Source: Vicinamibacterales bacterium
GTDB lineage: Bacteria; Acidobacteriota; Vicinamibacteria; Vicinamibacterales; Fen-181
Reading direction: 5' to 3'
DNA length: 64,000 bases
Assembly (NCBI GenBank): GCA_036504215.1
Contig: DASXVO010000070.1
Coordinates: forward strand, 1-64,000
Part shown: positions 1 to 7,320 of the stretch, in pieces
How the letters are laid out: the number at the start of each line of letters is the position of its first letter
Numbering within the stretch: position 1 is the stretch's first letter
Program-made: the position numbers and the translations under genes
The notes under the pieces: generated by a model
What the model was told of the DNA's origin: nothing
What the model saw: only the letters and a program-made list of their open reading frames with translations
Databases searched by the model: none

Positions 1-337
1 GCACATGCGCCGCCAGGATCACAACGAATGCGAATACCGACCACAGTTGCGCGCTGCTCCTCGCCCACATCTCGCGCTTCCCGAGTAGTGCCAGGGCGAG
101 CAGAACAGTGACGACCATCGCCGGTCGAAGTGCTCCGAGGCCAGGGATCGTGTCCTGCGGTCGCCCGTAGTCAATGAACAGATACGCCAGGACCAGAATG
201 AACAGCGTCTTGGCCGGGTGGGGTGCTTCCCCGCCTGTCAGAAACCCGTTCGGCGCCTCTTCGCAGTGTCGCGCCGGAAGATCCCCGGACTGCAAGTCGA
301 ATTGAGCCCTTCGAGCGATGTCGTCAGTAGTCAGCAT
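1..337 (-). CDS. O-antigen ligase/polymerase-family membrane protein, N-terminal part
   Basis: About 112 residues can be read from an ATG at 337 to the window edge, and the gene continues to the left. After a short polar N-terminus there is a hydrophobic segment followed by the residues DYGRPQD and IPGLGALRP, then two more hydrophobic stretches. A first membrane helix followed by a YGRPQD/IPGL loop is typical of Wzy/O-antigen-ligase-like proteins in exosortase-associated exopolysaccharide loci. These inner-membrane proteins polymerise or ligate lipid-linked glycans. An AGGCAAG stretch lies about 8 bases upstream of the ATG. Its place beside a complete EPS export operon fits this role. The family call rests on the N-terminus only, so catalytic loops cannot be checked. 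Confidence 0.6.
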   Translation of the reverse strand, partial: MLTTDDIARRAQFDLQSGDLPARHCEEAPNGFLTGGEAPHPAKTLFILVLAYLFIDYGRPQDTIPGLGALRPAMVVTVLLALALLGKREMWARSSAQLWSVFAFVVILAAHV

Positions 338-519
338 CTTCTTGCCTGCTCGGGTTGGGATTCCGGTCCGCGACCGGGGTTGGGCGACATCACGCCACTA
401 TCCTACCGAAGCGCGACCTGCTTTCCTCATGTGTGCATAGAGCATGGCTTGCCGCCGGCCAGGGGCGTTGTCCGGTCGCGGCCCGACTGATAGAATCACG
501 CACGGCAGTGGGACAGCAG
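338..519. other. Divergent intergenic region split by an IS element
   Basis: This stretch lies between the start of the O-antigen-ligase-like gene (minus) and the left end of the IS4 element. Before the insertion it would have been the shared upstream region of that gene and the GT4 glycosyltransferase at 1872. No convincing coding sequence, RNA or promoter consensus is seen. The last seven bases are the left copy of the target-site duplication. Confidence 0.5.
513..519. repeat. Target-site duplication of IS4 element, left copy
   Basis: The heptamer ACAGCAG directly abuts the left inverted repeat. The same heptamer directly abuts the right inverted repeat at 1854-1860. Exact adjacency on both sides supports a target-site duplication, although the motif also occurs inside the right IS end, so coincidence is possible. 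Confidence 0.6.
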
Positions 520-1853
520 CCACTAGTGTCCCGTCATCGTCGAGTGACAGCGCTGTAACCCCTTGACGATGAACGAGATGTTCGCCGATTACGACCGCAA
601 CGATATCTTTCGCGGATCGCAGATTTCGGCCGAGAACCGCCCGTTCGAGCCCTCGGGGCAGAATGCTCCATGCTGCCAGGCCGAACGATCTTCGCGGAGT
701 TGATGACCCATCTGTCACCACGGAAGTTTCAGACGTGCGTCGACCGGTATCACGGCGACTACAAGGCCTCGCGCTTCTCGTGTTGGAACCAGTTCTTATG
801 CATGGCCTTCGCGCAACTCACGTATCGCGAGAGTCTTCGCGACATCGAAGCGTGCCTGCGCGCCGTGCAACCCAAGCTGTATCACGTCGGCATTCGGGCG
901 CGGGTCGCGCGATCGACGCTCGCCCGCGCGAACGAGACACGCGACTGGCGCATCTATGCCGACTTCACGCAGGGACTGATCCGCACGGCGCGGGATCTCT
1001 ACGTGAACGAACCGCTCTCGATGGACTTGGCCGATACCGTCTATGCACTCGACGCCACGACAATCGACTTGTGCCTCTCCGTGTTTCCCTGGGCCCACTA
1101 TCGCCGCCGCGACGCCGCCATCAAGTTGCACACGTTGCTCGACCTGCGCGGCGCGATTCCCACGGTGGTGCAGATTACCCCGGGAAAATGCCCCGATGTG
1201 AAAGCCCTCGACACCCTCGTCCTCGAAGCCGGCGCGATCTATCTGATGGATCGTGGCTACGTCGATTTCGCGCGCCTCTCCCGCTTCGTCGAGGAAGCCG
1301 CGTTCTTCGTGACGCGCTCCAAGACGGCCATCCGGTTCATCCGGCATTCGTCGAGACCGGTCGACTTCACGACGGGGCTCCTCTCGGATCACGTGGTCGT
1401 CCTCGCGACAAAGGAGAGCCGCCGGCACTATCCGCACCCACTGCGCCGCGTGCGCTATCTGGATCCCGAGACGGAGAAGCGCCTGGTGTTTCTCACGAAC
1501 AACTTCGCGCTGCCCGCGATCACGATCGCACAACTCTACAAAGCGCGGTGGCAAGTCGAACTCTTCTTCAAGTGGATCAAGCAGCACCTGCGAATCAAGG
1601 CGTTCTACGGCACGAGTGAGAACGCGGTGAAGACCCAGATATGGATTGCCCTCTCGGTCTATGTGCTGGTCGCCATCGTCAAGAAACGTCTGGCGCTCGA
1701 CGTCAGTCTCTACAAACTTCTCCAAATCCTGAGCGTCACGCTATTCGAGAAAACGCCCATTTCAATGGCTGTATTCGACGTCGGTTCCCAGATTGATGAA
1801 GTCGCCGACTGTAACCAATTGCCACTCTTCGACTTATAACGGGACAGCAGTGG
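520..1853 (+). mobile_element. IS4-family insertion sequence, complete
   Basis: The element is 1334 bp. Its left end begins CCACTAGTGTCCCGT and its right end, read inward on the other strand, begins CCACTGCTGTCCCGT. The ends continue with a similar AT / GTCGA / GAGTG pattern. It encodes one full-length transposase whose stop codon lies at the inner edge of the right inverted repeat. A 7-bp direct repeat (ACAGCAG) flanks it. It sits in the divergent intergenic region of an EPS locus, with its right end only 18 bases from the ATG of the GT4 gene, so it has probably replaced that gene's native promoter region. The intact frame and ends suggest a recent insertion that may still be active. Confidence 0.85.
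670..1839 (+). CDS. IS4-family transposase (DUF4372 type)
   Basis: This 389-residue DDE transposase catalyses cut-and-paste transposition of the surrounding element. The N-terminal block with FSCWNQFLCMAFAQLTYRES is the DUF4372-like region of one IS4 subgroup. The catalytic core shows an aspartate in YALDATTIDL, a second in the YLMDRGYVDF motif, and a glutamate in YKARWQVELFFKWIKQHL, which is the family's YREK-like signature. The end (NQLPLFDL) also matches the family pattern, so the protein looks complete. The ATG at 670 gives the expected family start (GRTIFAELM). Earlier in-frame starts would add unrelated residues. All three catalytic residues are present, so it is predicted to be functional. 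Confidence 0.93.
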   Translation: MLPGRTIFAELMTHLSPRKFQTCVDRYHGDYKASRFSCWNQFLCMAFAQLTYRESLRDIEACLRAVQPKLYHVGIRARVARSTLARANETRDWRIYADFTQGLIRTARDLYVNEPLSMDLADTVYALDATTIDLCLSVFPWAHYRRRDAAIKLHTLLDLRGAIPTVVQITPGKCPDVKALDTLVLEAGAIYLMDRGYVDFARLSRFVEEAAFFVTRSKTAIRFIRHSSRPVDFTTGLLSDHVVVLATKESRRHYPHPLRRVRYLDPETEKRLVFLTNNFALPAITIAQLYKARWQVELFFKWIKQHLRIKAFYGTSENAVKTQIWIALSVYVLVAIVKKRLALDVSLYKLLQILSVTLFEKTPISMAVFDVGSQIDEVADCNQLPLFDL

Positions 1854-1860
1854 ACAGCAG
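1854..1860. repeat. Target-site duplication of IS4 element, right copy
   Basis: ACAGCAG lies immediately after the right inverted repeat and matches the left-flank copy at 513-519. Confidence 0.6.
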
Positions 1861-1871
1861 CACATCCCCTC

Positions 1872-2984
1872 ATGAATCAAGACAGGATCCGATTGCTTCA
1901 GGTAACCCACGATCTGGAGATCGGCGGGCTCCAGCGTGTTGTCGCGACACTGTGCCGGGCGGTCGACCAAACGAGGTTCGACGTTCGAGTCCTGTGCCTG
2001 AGGGCTCTTGGCCCGTTCACCGCGAACATCGAACAACTGGGCATCCCGGTGACCCTGATTCCTCAGACCGGGAAGACGGACTACCTGTCGTTCCTGAAGG
2101 TCGCCCGAATTCTGCGGTCGGAGCGCATCGACGTCATCCACACGCATAACACGCAGCCATTCATCGACGGAACGCTCGCCGCGCTGCTGAGCGGTGTCCG
2201 GACTATCGTCCACACGGATCATGCGCGGGACTTTCCCGACAAGCGGCGCTACATGGTGGCCGAGAGAGTGATGGCGACGTTCGCCTACCGTGTGGTCGGA
2301 GTTTCGGAACACACCTCCGCGAACCTCCAAAGATACGAGAGGATCCCTGGGCGCAAGATCGAGACGATTCCAAACGGCATCGACGGCTCGGTGTTCGACA
2401 TCCCGGTCGATCGCGAGGCCAAGCGCCGGAAGCTTGGGATTCCGGACGACGCGGTGGTCCTCGGCATTGGCGTTCGCCTCACGGATCAGAAGGGCATCAC
2501 CTACCTGCTCAAGGCCCTCCCGAAAGTCGTCGCACGCTTCCCGCGCGTCGTCCTGGTGGTCGCCGGGGAAGGCCCGCTGGAGGAGGACCTGCGGGTGGAG
2601 GCAGAACATCTGGAACTGGCCGGGCACGTGAAGTTCGTTGGTCCGCGGACAGACATGCCCGAGCTGCTGAAGGTCTTCGACCTCTATGTCCTGCCGTCAC
2701 TCTGGGAGGGGCTCCCGATGGTGCTGCTCGAAGCCATGGCAGCCGGGTGCCCGATTGTCGCGACGAATGTTGGCGGGGTTTCATCGGCGATCGAAACCGG
2801 TGTGAACGGCATGCTCGTGCCGCCGAGCGACCCGGAGGGCCTCGCGGACGCCATCACCACCTTGTTGGGCGACCAGAGCCTGCGTCGTCGATTCGCTGAA
2901 AATGCCAGGCAGGTGTTTGAGATGCGCTTCAGTGCGGAGACGATGACGCGCCGATACGAGCGCCTCTACCTGAGGCAAGGTTGA
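1872..2984 (+). CDS. GT4-family glycosyltransferase
   Basis: This 370-residue cytoplasmic enzyme probably transfers a sugar from a nucleotide donor to a lipid-linked glycan during EPS assembly. The N-terminal GT-B domain opens with LLQVTHDLEIGGLQRVV, the glycine-rich acceptor-side loop of GT4 enzymes. Residues near 110-120 give HTDHARDFPDK. The C-terminal donor domain contains the EX7E motif in SLWEGLPMVLLEAM, followed by a conserved glycine-rich turn. Length is normal for the family. No good Shine-Dalgarno sequence precedes the ATG, and the IS4 right end is 18 bases upstream, so expression may now depend on the insertion. It converges on the deacetylase gene 12 bases downstream. Donor and acceptor sugars cannot be told from sequence. 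Confidence 0.88.
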   Translation: MNQDRIRLLQVTHDLEIGGLQRVVATLCRAVDQTRFDVRVLCLRALGPFTANIEQLGIPVTLIPQTGKTDYLSFLKVARILRSERIDVIHTHNTQPFIDGTLAALLSGVRTIVHTDHARDFPDKRRYMVAERVMATFAYRVVGVSEHTSANLQRYERIPGRKIETIPNGIDGSVFDIPVDREAKRRKLGIPDDAVVLGIGVRLTDQKGITYLLKALPKVVARFPRVVLVVAGEGPLEEDLRVEAEHLELAGHVKFVGPRTDMPELLKVFDLYVLPSLWEGLPMVLLEAMAAGCPIVATNVGGVSSAIETGVNGMLVPPSDPEGLADAITTLLGDQSLRRRFAENARQVFEMRFSAETMTRRYERLYLRQG

Positions 2985-2996
2985 ACGCCGGCCCGG

Positions 2997-3842
2997 CTAT
3001 CGGGAGGCTGGCGCGAAGGAGAGGACCGCGGTACCGACCGAGTCGAACCGGAGATCGGACAGCAGGCGACGCAGACGGGACTCGGTCTGGTCCAGATGCC
3101 GGTAATGGCGGAGCCGGCTCAGCACCGAAGCGTTGAGCCGTGGCTGGCTGGGGTCGAGTTCCCACGGGTGGAGATAGAAGATCGCGGACTTCCCTTCCAC
3201 GACGTTCAGACGGCGGATTCCAAAGCGCGTCCACCGGTAGGGCAGCAGCCGGAAGTACCCGCCGCCGCCGATCGGAAGGTTCTGGCCCGCCAGGCGAATC
3301 GTCGACGCGGGCACCTCGATCAGTCCGGGGCGCACCATGTACGGATGCCTGGGCGCCTCAGGGATCCCGTAGCGGTCGTGGCGGATCGGAAAGATGCTGG
3401 CGTCCCAGGTGTAGCCCTCCTCGATGAGGATGTCCAGAGCCCAGAGGGAACGCCTCGTGATCGAAAAGCTCGGCGCACGGTAGCCGACGACCGCCGCCCC
3501 CGTCACATCCTCGAGCAGCCGCTTTCCCTTCCTCACATCATCCCGGAACTGCTCGGGCGTCTGATCGTAGACGAGACGGTGACCGTAGCCATGCGACGCG
3601 ATCTCGTGCCCCGCGCTCGCGATTCGGCGAACCAGGCCCGGACGTCGCTCCGCCTCCCACCCGAGGACGAAGAACGTGGCGTGGACGCCGAACTCGGCGA
3701 AGATCCCGAGCAGGCGGTCGGTGTTGGCCTCCACCCGGCTCTCGTAGGTGTCCCAGCGAGAGCGGTCCACGACCGACTCGAACGCGGAGACCTGGTAGTA
3801 GTCTTCGACGTCCACGGTCATGGCATTCACAATGGAAGTCAC
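2997..3842 (-). CDS. XrtA-type polysaccharide deacetylase (NodB fold)
   Basis: This 281-residue protein is the last gene of the EPS operon. The N-terminus (MTVDVEDYYQVSAFE) carries the aspartate of the NodB metal site, and SHGYGH supplies the two histidines. YRAPSFS and a DASIFP segment follow, so residues 5-180 form a polysaccharide deacetylase domain. The C-terminal part with PIGGGGYFRLLPYRW and FYLHPWELDP matches the DUF3473 extension seen in deacetylases of exosortase loci. It probably removes acetyl groups from the polymer. A GTG at 3842 was chosen because it overlaps the stop of the preceding gene in a GTGA junction, which suggests translational coupling. An ATG eight codons later is the alternative. 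Confidence 0.87.
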   Translation of the reverse strand: MTSIVNAMTVDVEDYYQVSAFESVVDRSRWDTYESRVEANTDRLLGIFAEFGVHATFFVLGWEAERRPGLVRRIASAGHEIASHGYGHRLVYDQTPEQFRDDVRKGKRLLEDVTGAAVVGYRAPSFSITRRSLWALDILIEEGYTWDASIFPIRHDRYGIPEAPRHPYMVRPGLIEVPASTIRLAGQNLPIGGGGYFRLLPYRWTRFGIRRLNVVEGKSAIFYLHPWELDPSQPRLNASVLSRLRHYRHLDQTESRLRRLLSDLRFDSVGTAVLSFAPASR

Positions 3843-5236
3843 GACCCTCGCCTCATGAGCACGGTCTTGATCGTCTCGAGGATGATGTACGCGTCGAGCG
3901 CCAGCGACAGGTTCTTGATGTAGAAAAGATCGTACTGGAGCTTCTCCATCGAGTCCTCGACGCTCGCGCCGTAGGCGTAGCGCACCTGCGCCCAGCCGGT
4001 GACACCTGGCCGCAGCACGTGGCGCTGGCCGTAGAACGGAATCTGCTTGGTCAGGTCCTGCACGAACTCGGGGCGCTCGGGGCGCGGGCCGACGAAGCTC
4101 ATGTCGCCGACGAGCACGTTCCACAACTGCGGCAGCTCGTCGATCCGGCTGCGCCGCAGGAACCGCCCAACCCTCGTCACGCGCGGGTCGTGGCCGGCCT
4201 TCGCCCACACAGCTCCGGTCGCGGCCTCGGCGTCCGCCCGCATCGACCGGAACTTGTGAACCCTGAAGTCGCGCCCCTGCAAACCCACCCGCACTTGGTG
4301 GTACAGCACGGAACCGGGCGACGTCAGCTTGATGGCCAACGCCATCAGCAGCATGACCGGCATCGCCACCAGCAGGCCGACCGTTGCCGCCACCACGTCC
4401 ACCGCCCGCTTCGCCGCCGTCAGGGACGGCGTCTTGCGGAAGCCCTCAGAGAAAATCAACCAGCTCGGGCGCAGGTTCTCGACGGCGATCTTGCCCGTGT
4501 ATTCCTCGTAGACGGTCGCCAGGTGATCGAACTGCACGCCCGACAGCTTCATGTCGAGCAGCTTGTCCATCGGCAGCTTGCCGCGCGCATCCGCAAGGCT
4601 CACGACGACCCGGTCCACGTCCGCGTCGCGGACGATCCGCGGGATGTCGTCGATCGTGCCCACGATGCCCGGGCTGACGAGCGGGGCTTCCCCGCCCAGG
4701 CCGTCAGGGTCGACGAAGCCGACGATCTCCACCCCCAGTTCCTGCCGGCGATCGTGAAGCTCCAACGCGAGGCCCACGGCCGCCACGCCGGTGCCGACGA
4801 GCAGCAGCCGCTCGGCGGGACGCGCCCGCTTGGCCAGCCACTCGAACGCCATCCGCCAGCCGATGATGATGGCGACGGCAAACGCCGCGGCGATGAAGAA
4901 CACGCCCCGGCCGAGGACGAGCTCGGGGAACACGTAGTAGAGGACGGCCAGGATCAGCGACGCGGCCCCGAGCGACTGCAGCGCCCGGACGAAGAGCTCG
5001 CGCCGATCGGCGACGATCCGCAGGTCGTAGAGGTCGGAGTAGTACAGGCACAACTGGCAGACCGCGGCCACGAGCGCGGCCTTCCACCAGCCGGCCTCGT
5101 TCTCCATCAGGGCCCACGCTGAGGGCCCCAGCCGCAGCCACGCCGCCAGGACCACCGCCCCGATGACGAGCGCGCTCTCCGCGCCGATCAGCAGGAACAG
5201 GCGCCACGAGACGCGGTGCTTGAAGATCTTCGCCAG
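3839..5236 (-). CDS. Polyprenyl-phosphate sugar transferase (EPS priming enzyme)
   Basis: This enzyme moves a sugar-1-phosphate onto undecaprenyl phosphate to start EPS repeat-unit synthesis. It has N-terminal membrane helices, a central nucleotide-binding fold (LLLVGTGVAAVGLA) and a C-terminal bacterial sugar transferase domain. Key motifs are KRAVDVVAA, VLYHQVRVGLQGRDFRVHKFRSM, DELPQLWNVL and MSFVGPRPERPEF. The frame is open back to a TAG at 5245-5243. The first conventional start in it is a GTG at 5155, which would remove most of the first membrane helix and the family's IFKH leader. A CTG at 5236, with AGGGG a few bases upstream, restores both, so it was chosen (465 residues). The gene overlaps the deacetylase by four bases and follows the kinase by six. 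Confidence 0.88.
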   Translation of the reverse strand: MAKIFKHRVSWRLFLLIGAESALVIGAVVLAAWLRLGPSAWALMENEAGWWKAALVAAVCQLCLYYSDLYDLRIVADRRELFVRALQSLGAASLILAVLYYVFPELVLGRGVFFIAAAFAVAIIIGWRMAFEWLAKRARPAERLLLVGTGVAAVGLALELHDRRQELGVEIVGFVDPDGLGGEAPLVSPGIVGTIDDIPRIVRDADVDRVVVSLADARGKLPMDKLLDMKLSGVQFDHLATVYEEYTGKIAVENLRPSWLIFSEGFRKTPSLTAAKRAVDVVAATVGLLVAMPVMLLMALAIKLTSPGSVLYHQVRVGLQGRDFRVHKFRSMRADAEAATGAVWAKAGHDPRVTRVGRFLRRSRIDELPQLWNVLVGDMSFVGPRPERPEFVQDLTKQIPFYGQRHVLRPGVTGWAQVRYAYGASVEDSMEKLQYDLFYIKNLSLALDAYIILETIKTVLMRRGS

Positions 5237-5242
5237 ACGCCC

Positions 5243-6187
5243 CTACTCTCTCTTGCCGTAGCCGCCGTAGTAGTTGTAGTACTCGTAGCCGCCGGTGCCG
5301 GCCAGGTCTTCGGCGCGGTTCAGGACGATGCCGAGGATCCTGTCGCGGCCGATCGCCTCCACGGCGCGCTGAACGAGCTGGTACGGGGTTCGGGCGGCAT
5401 GGATCACGAGCAGCGTCCCATCGGCCATCGCGGCCAGGAGCTTCGCGTCGGGCAGCAGGCCGACCGGCGGCGTGTCCACGACCACCCAGTCGAACCGCGC
5501 GATCGCCTCGTCGATCACCCGCCGCATCCGGCCCGACGTCAGGCCGCTCATCGGGTCGGGATCGGGCCGGCCGGCGGTCAGGAGCGTCAGGCGCGGCGAC
5601 ACCTGCACGAGCGCGAGTTTCTGGTCGGCCTCCGCGCGCAGGCCGTCGCTGAGGCCGGCCACGTTCGGCACCTGGAAGGTCTCGTGAAGCGTCGGCCGTC
5701 GCAGGTCCGCGTCGATCAAGAGCACGGATCGGCGATACGACTCGCTGAAGGTCAACGCCAGGTTCGTCGCCGTGAGCGTCTTCCCCTCGCCCGGCAGCGC
5801 GCTCGTGACCATCACCACCTTCACGTTGCGCTCGAGTTGCAGGTGGTGGAGCGTGCCCGCCAGCTTGCGGTATTGCTCGACGAACGCAGGGCGGATGTCG
5901 GGCGTCGCCACGACCTTCTCGACGACGGACGGATTGACGGCGTGGAACAGGGCGAGCCCTGACGTGGCCTCGTCGGTCGCGGCAGCGGCCGGCGTCGAAG
6001 CCGGAGCCGGTGACCCGGGCGGGGGCAACTCGGCGGCAACCGTCGCCTCGCCCGGAGTGCCGGGAGGGCCGGCGGGCGCAGGAGCGGCACCCTCGAACGT
6101 CCAGGGGTCCTGAAAGGCCTCACCGGGCGCCTGTTCGCCCGCCTTCGCGGCCTGGGCCCGCTTCAGCGCTTCCTCGATACGACTCAT
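5243..6187 (-). CDS. XrtA-associated tyrosine autokinase (CpsD/CapB type)
   Basis: This 314-residue BY-kinase works with the chain-length determinant to control EPS polymerisation and export. After a Pro/Ala-rich linker (residues 35-75), the P-loop domain shows Walker A (SALPGEGKT, about 129-137), Walker A' (LLIDADLRRP, about 156-165) and Walker B (VVVDTPP, about 235-241). The C-terminus ends in a tyrosine cluster (YEYYNYYGGYGKRE), the expected autophosphorylation site. The N-terminal MSRIEEALKRA matches exosortase-locus kinases. It is 50 bases downstream of the AAA ATPase gene and 6 bases upstream of the sugar transferase. As a free-standing cytoplasmic kinase it should need the membrane activator encoded two genes upstream. 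Confidence 0.92.
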   Translation of the reverse strand: MSRIEEALKRAQAAKAGEQAPGEAFQDPWTFEGAAPAPAGPPGTPGEATVAAELPPPGSPAPASTPAAAATDEATSGLALFHAVNPSVVEKVVATPDIRPAFVEQYRKLAGTLHHLQLERNVKVVMVTSALPGEGKTLTATNLALTFSESYRRSVLLIDADLRRPTLHETFQVPNVAGLSDGLRAEADQKLALVQVSPRLTLLTAGRPDPDPMSGLTSGRMRRVIDEAIARFDWVVVDTPPVGLLPDAKLLAAMADGTLLVIHAARTPYQLVQRAVEAIGRDRILGIVLNRAEDLAGTGGYEYYNYYGGYGKRE

Positions 6188-6237
6188 CGCTCAACACCAG
6201 TCGGTAATGGCCGGCCCGGCGGCCGGCGCCACGTGCA

Positions 6238-7320
6238 TCAAAAGAACCCGAACCGCTTCTTCTTCGTGTAGTGATTGAACAGCCCGCGATCCCGCATGCG
6301 GTGAGGAGACTCGGACCGCGTCTCCCGCGCGGGCTTGGCATCGGGAGTGGGAGCGGAAGACGCAGGGGTGGGCGTCAGGGGCGCGGGCGCTTCCGAACCG
6401 AGCACCTGATCGGCCGGCGGAGCGGGCAGTGTCCGCGACGCGGCAGGACGGCCCGCTGGTTTCGCCGCGTCGGCCGTCGACGGGGAGCCGAGCGCCGCCA
6501 CCTTCCGGGGCGGCAGGCGGAAATCGCGGCACACCTCGAGCACGATGTGCGATCCGACCGGCTTCACACCCTGCGCGAACCCGGAGAGCAGCGTGTTGTC
6601 GCAGATCACGCTGATGGTCCTCGGGATGCCGCGCGACCGCTCGTAGATCAAGTGCACGGCCTCGCGGCTGAAGATCCGCGGGCTGTCGCCGCCGGCAATC
6701 ACGATCCGGCCCGCGATGTAGGCGGCGGTCTCGCCGAGGTCGAGCGGCATCAGGTCGCAGCGGAGCGCCACGCGCTGCTTCAACTGCCGCAATTCCTCCT
6801 GCTCCAGCCGCACGGCCAGCTCGGGCTGGCCGGCGAGCACCACGGGCAGCAGCTTGTCGGTGGCGGTCTCGAAGTTGGCGAGCAGGCGCACTTCCTCCAG
6901 CAGCTCGTGCGGCAGGCTCTGTGCCTCGTCCAGAACCAGCGCCGTCAGGCCGCCGGCCTCGTGCCGCTCGAGCACGCTGTCCTCGAGCTCGGCCAGGAAC
7001 CGCGCCTTCGATGTCGCCGCCCGCTCGCTCAGGCCGAACTTCGGCGCCAGGAACTCGTAGAACTCGTCCCGCGTCAGCACGGGGTTGTTCATGTACACGC
7101 ACCGCACGGACGGCCCCCCCACCGCCGCGAGCGCCGCGCGGATGATCGTCGTCTTGCCCGTGCCGGCCTCACCGACGAGAACCGTCATCCCCTTCCGGCC
7201 GGTGATCCCGTAGTGCAGGTTGCTCAACGCCTCACGGTGCCCTGGAGTGAGGAAGAGAAACCGCGGGTTCGGCGTCAGGTCGAACGGGCGTTCACGGAGG
7301 CCGTAGAAGGATTCGTACAT
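6238..7320 (-). CDS. XrtA-system AAA ATPase
   Basis: This 360-residue cytoplasmic ATPase of the ExeA/GspA-like group is found in exosortase EPS clusters. It begins MYESFYGLRERPFDLTPNP, the usual N-terminal signature. Walker A is GEAGTGKT (about 50-57) and Walker B is LTALVLDEAQSLP. Arginine-rich sensor segments follow. The last 100 residues form a Pro/Ala/Thr-rich linker that ends in a basic tail, KKKRFGFF. The ATG at 7320 overlaps the stop of the chain-length determinant gene in a TGATG arrangement, so translation is probably coupled. Its exact job in EPS assembly is not established. ATP-driven assembly or regulation of the export complex is inferred from context. Confidence 0.9.
   Translation of the reverse strand: MYESFYGLRERPFDLTPNPRFLFLTPGHREALSNLHYGITGRKGMTVLVGEAGTGKTTIIRAALAAVGGPSVRCVYMNNPVLTRDEFYEFLAPKFGLSERAATSKARFLAELEDSVLERHEAGGLTALVLDEAQSLPHELLEEVRLLANFETATDKLLPVVLAGQPELAVRLEQEELRQLKQRVALRCDLMPLDLGETAAYIAGRIVIAGGDSPRIFSREAVHLIYERSRGIPRTISVICDNTLLSGFAQGVKPVGSHIVLEVCRDFRLPPRKVAALGSPSTADAAKPAGRPAASRTLPAPPADQVLGSEAPAPLTPTPASSAPTPDAKPARETRSESPHRMRDRGLFNHYTKKKRFGFF

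Noticed and set aside
398-721. Minus-strand frame of 107 codons across the IS left end
   Set aside because: It crosses the IS boundary and the transposase start and has no recognisable features.
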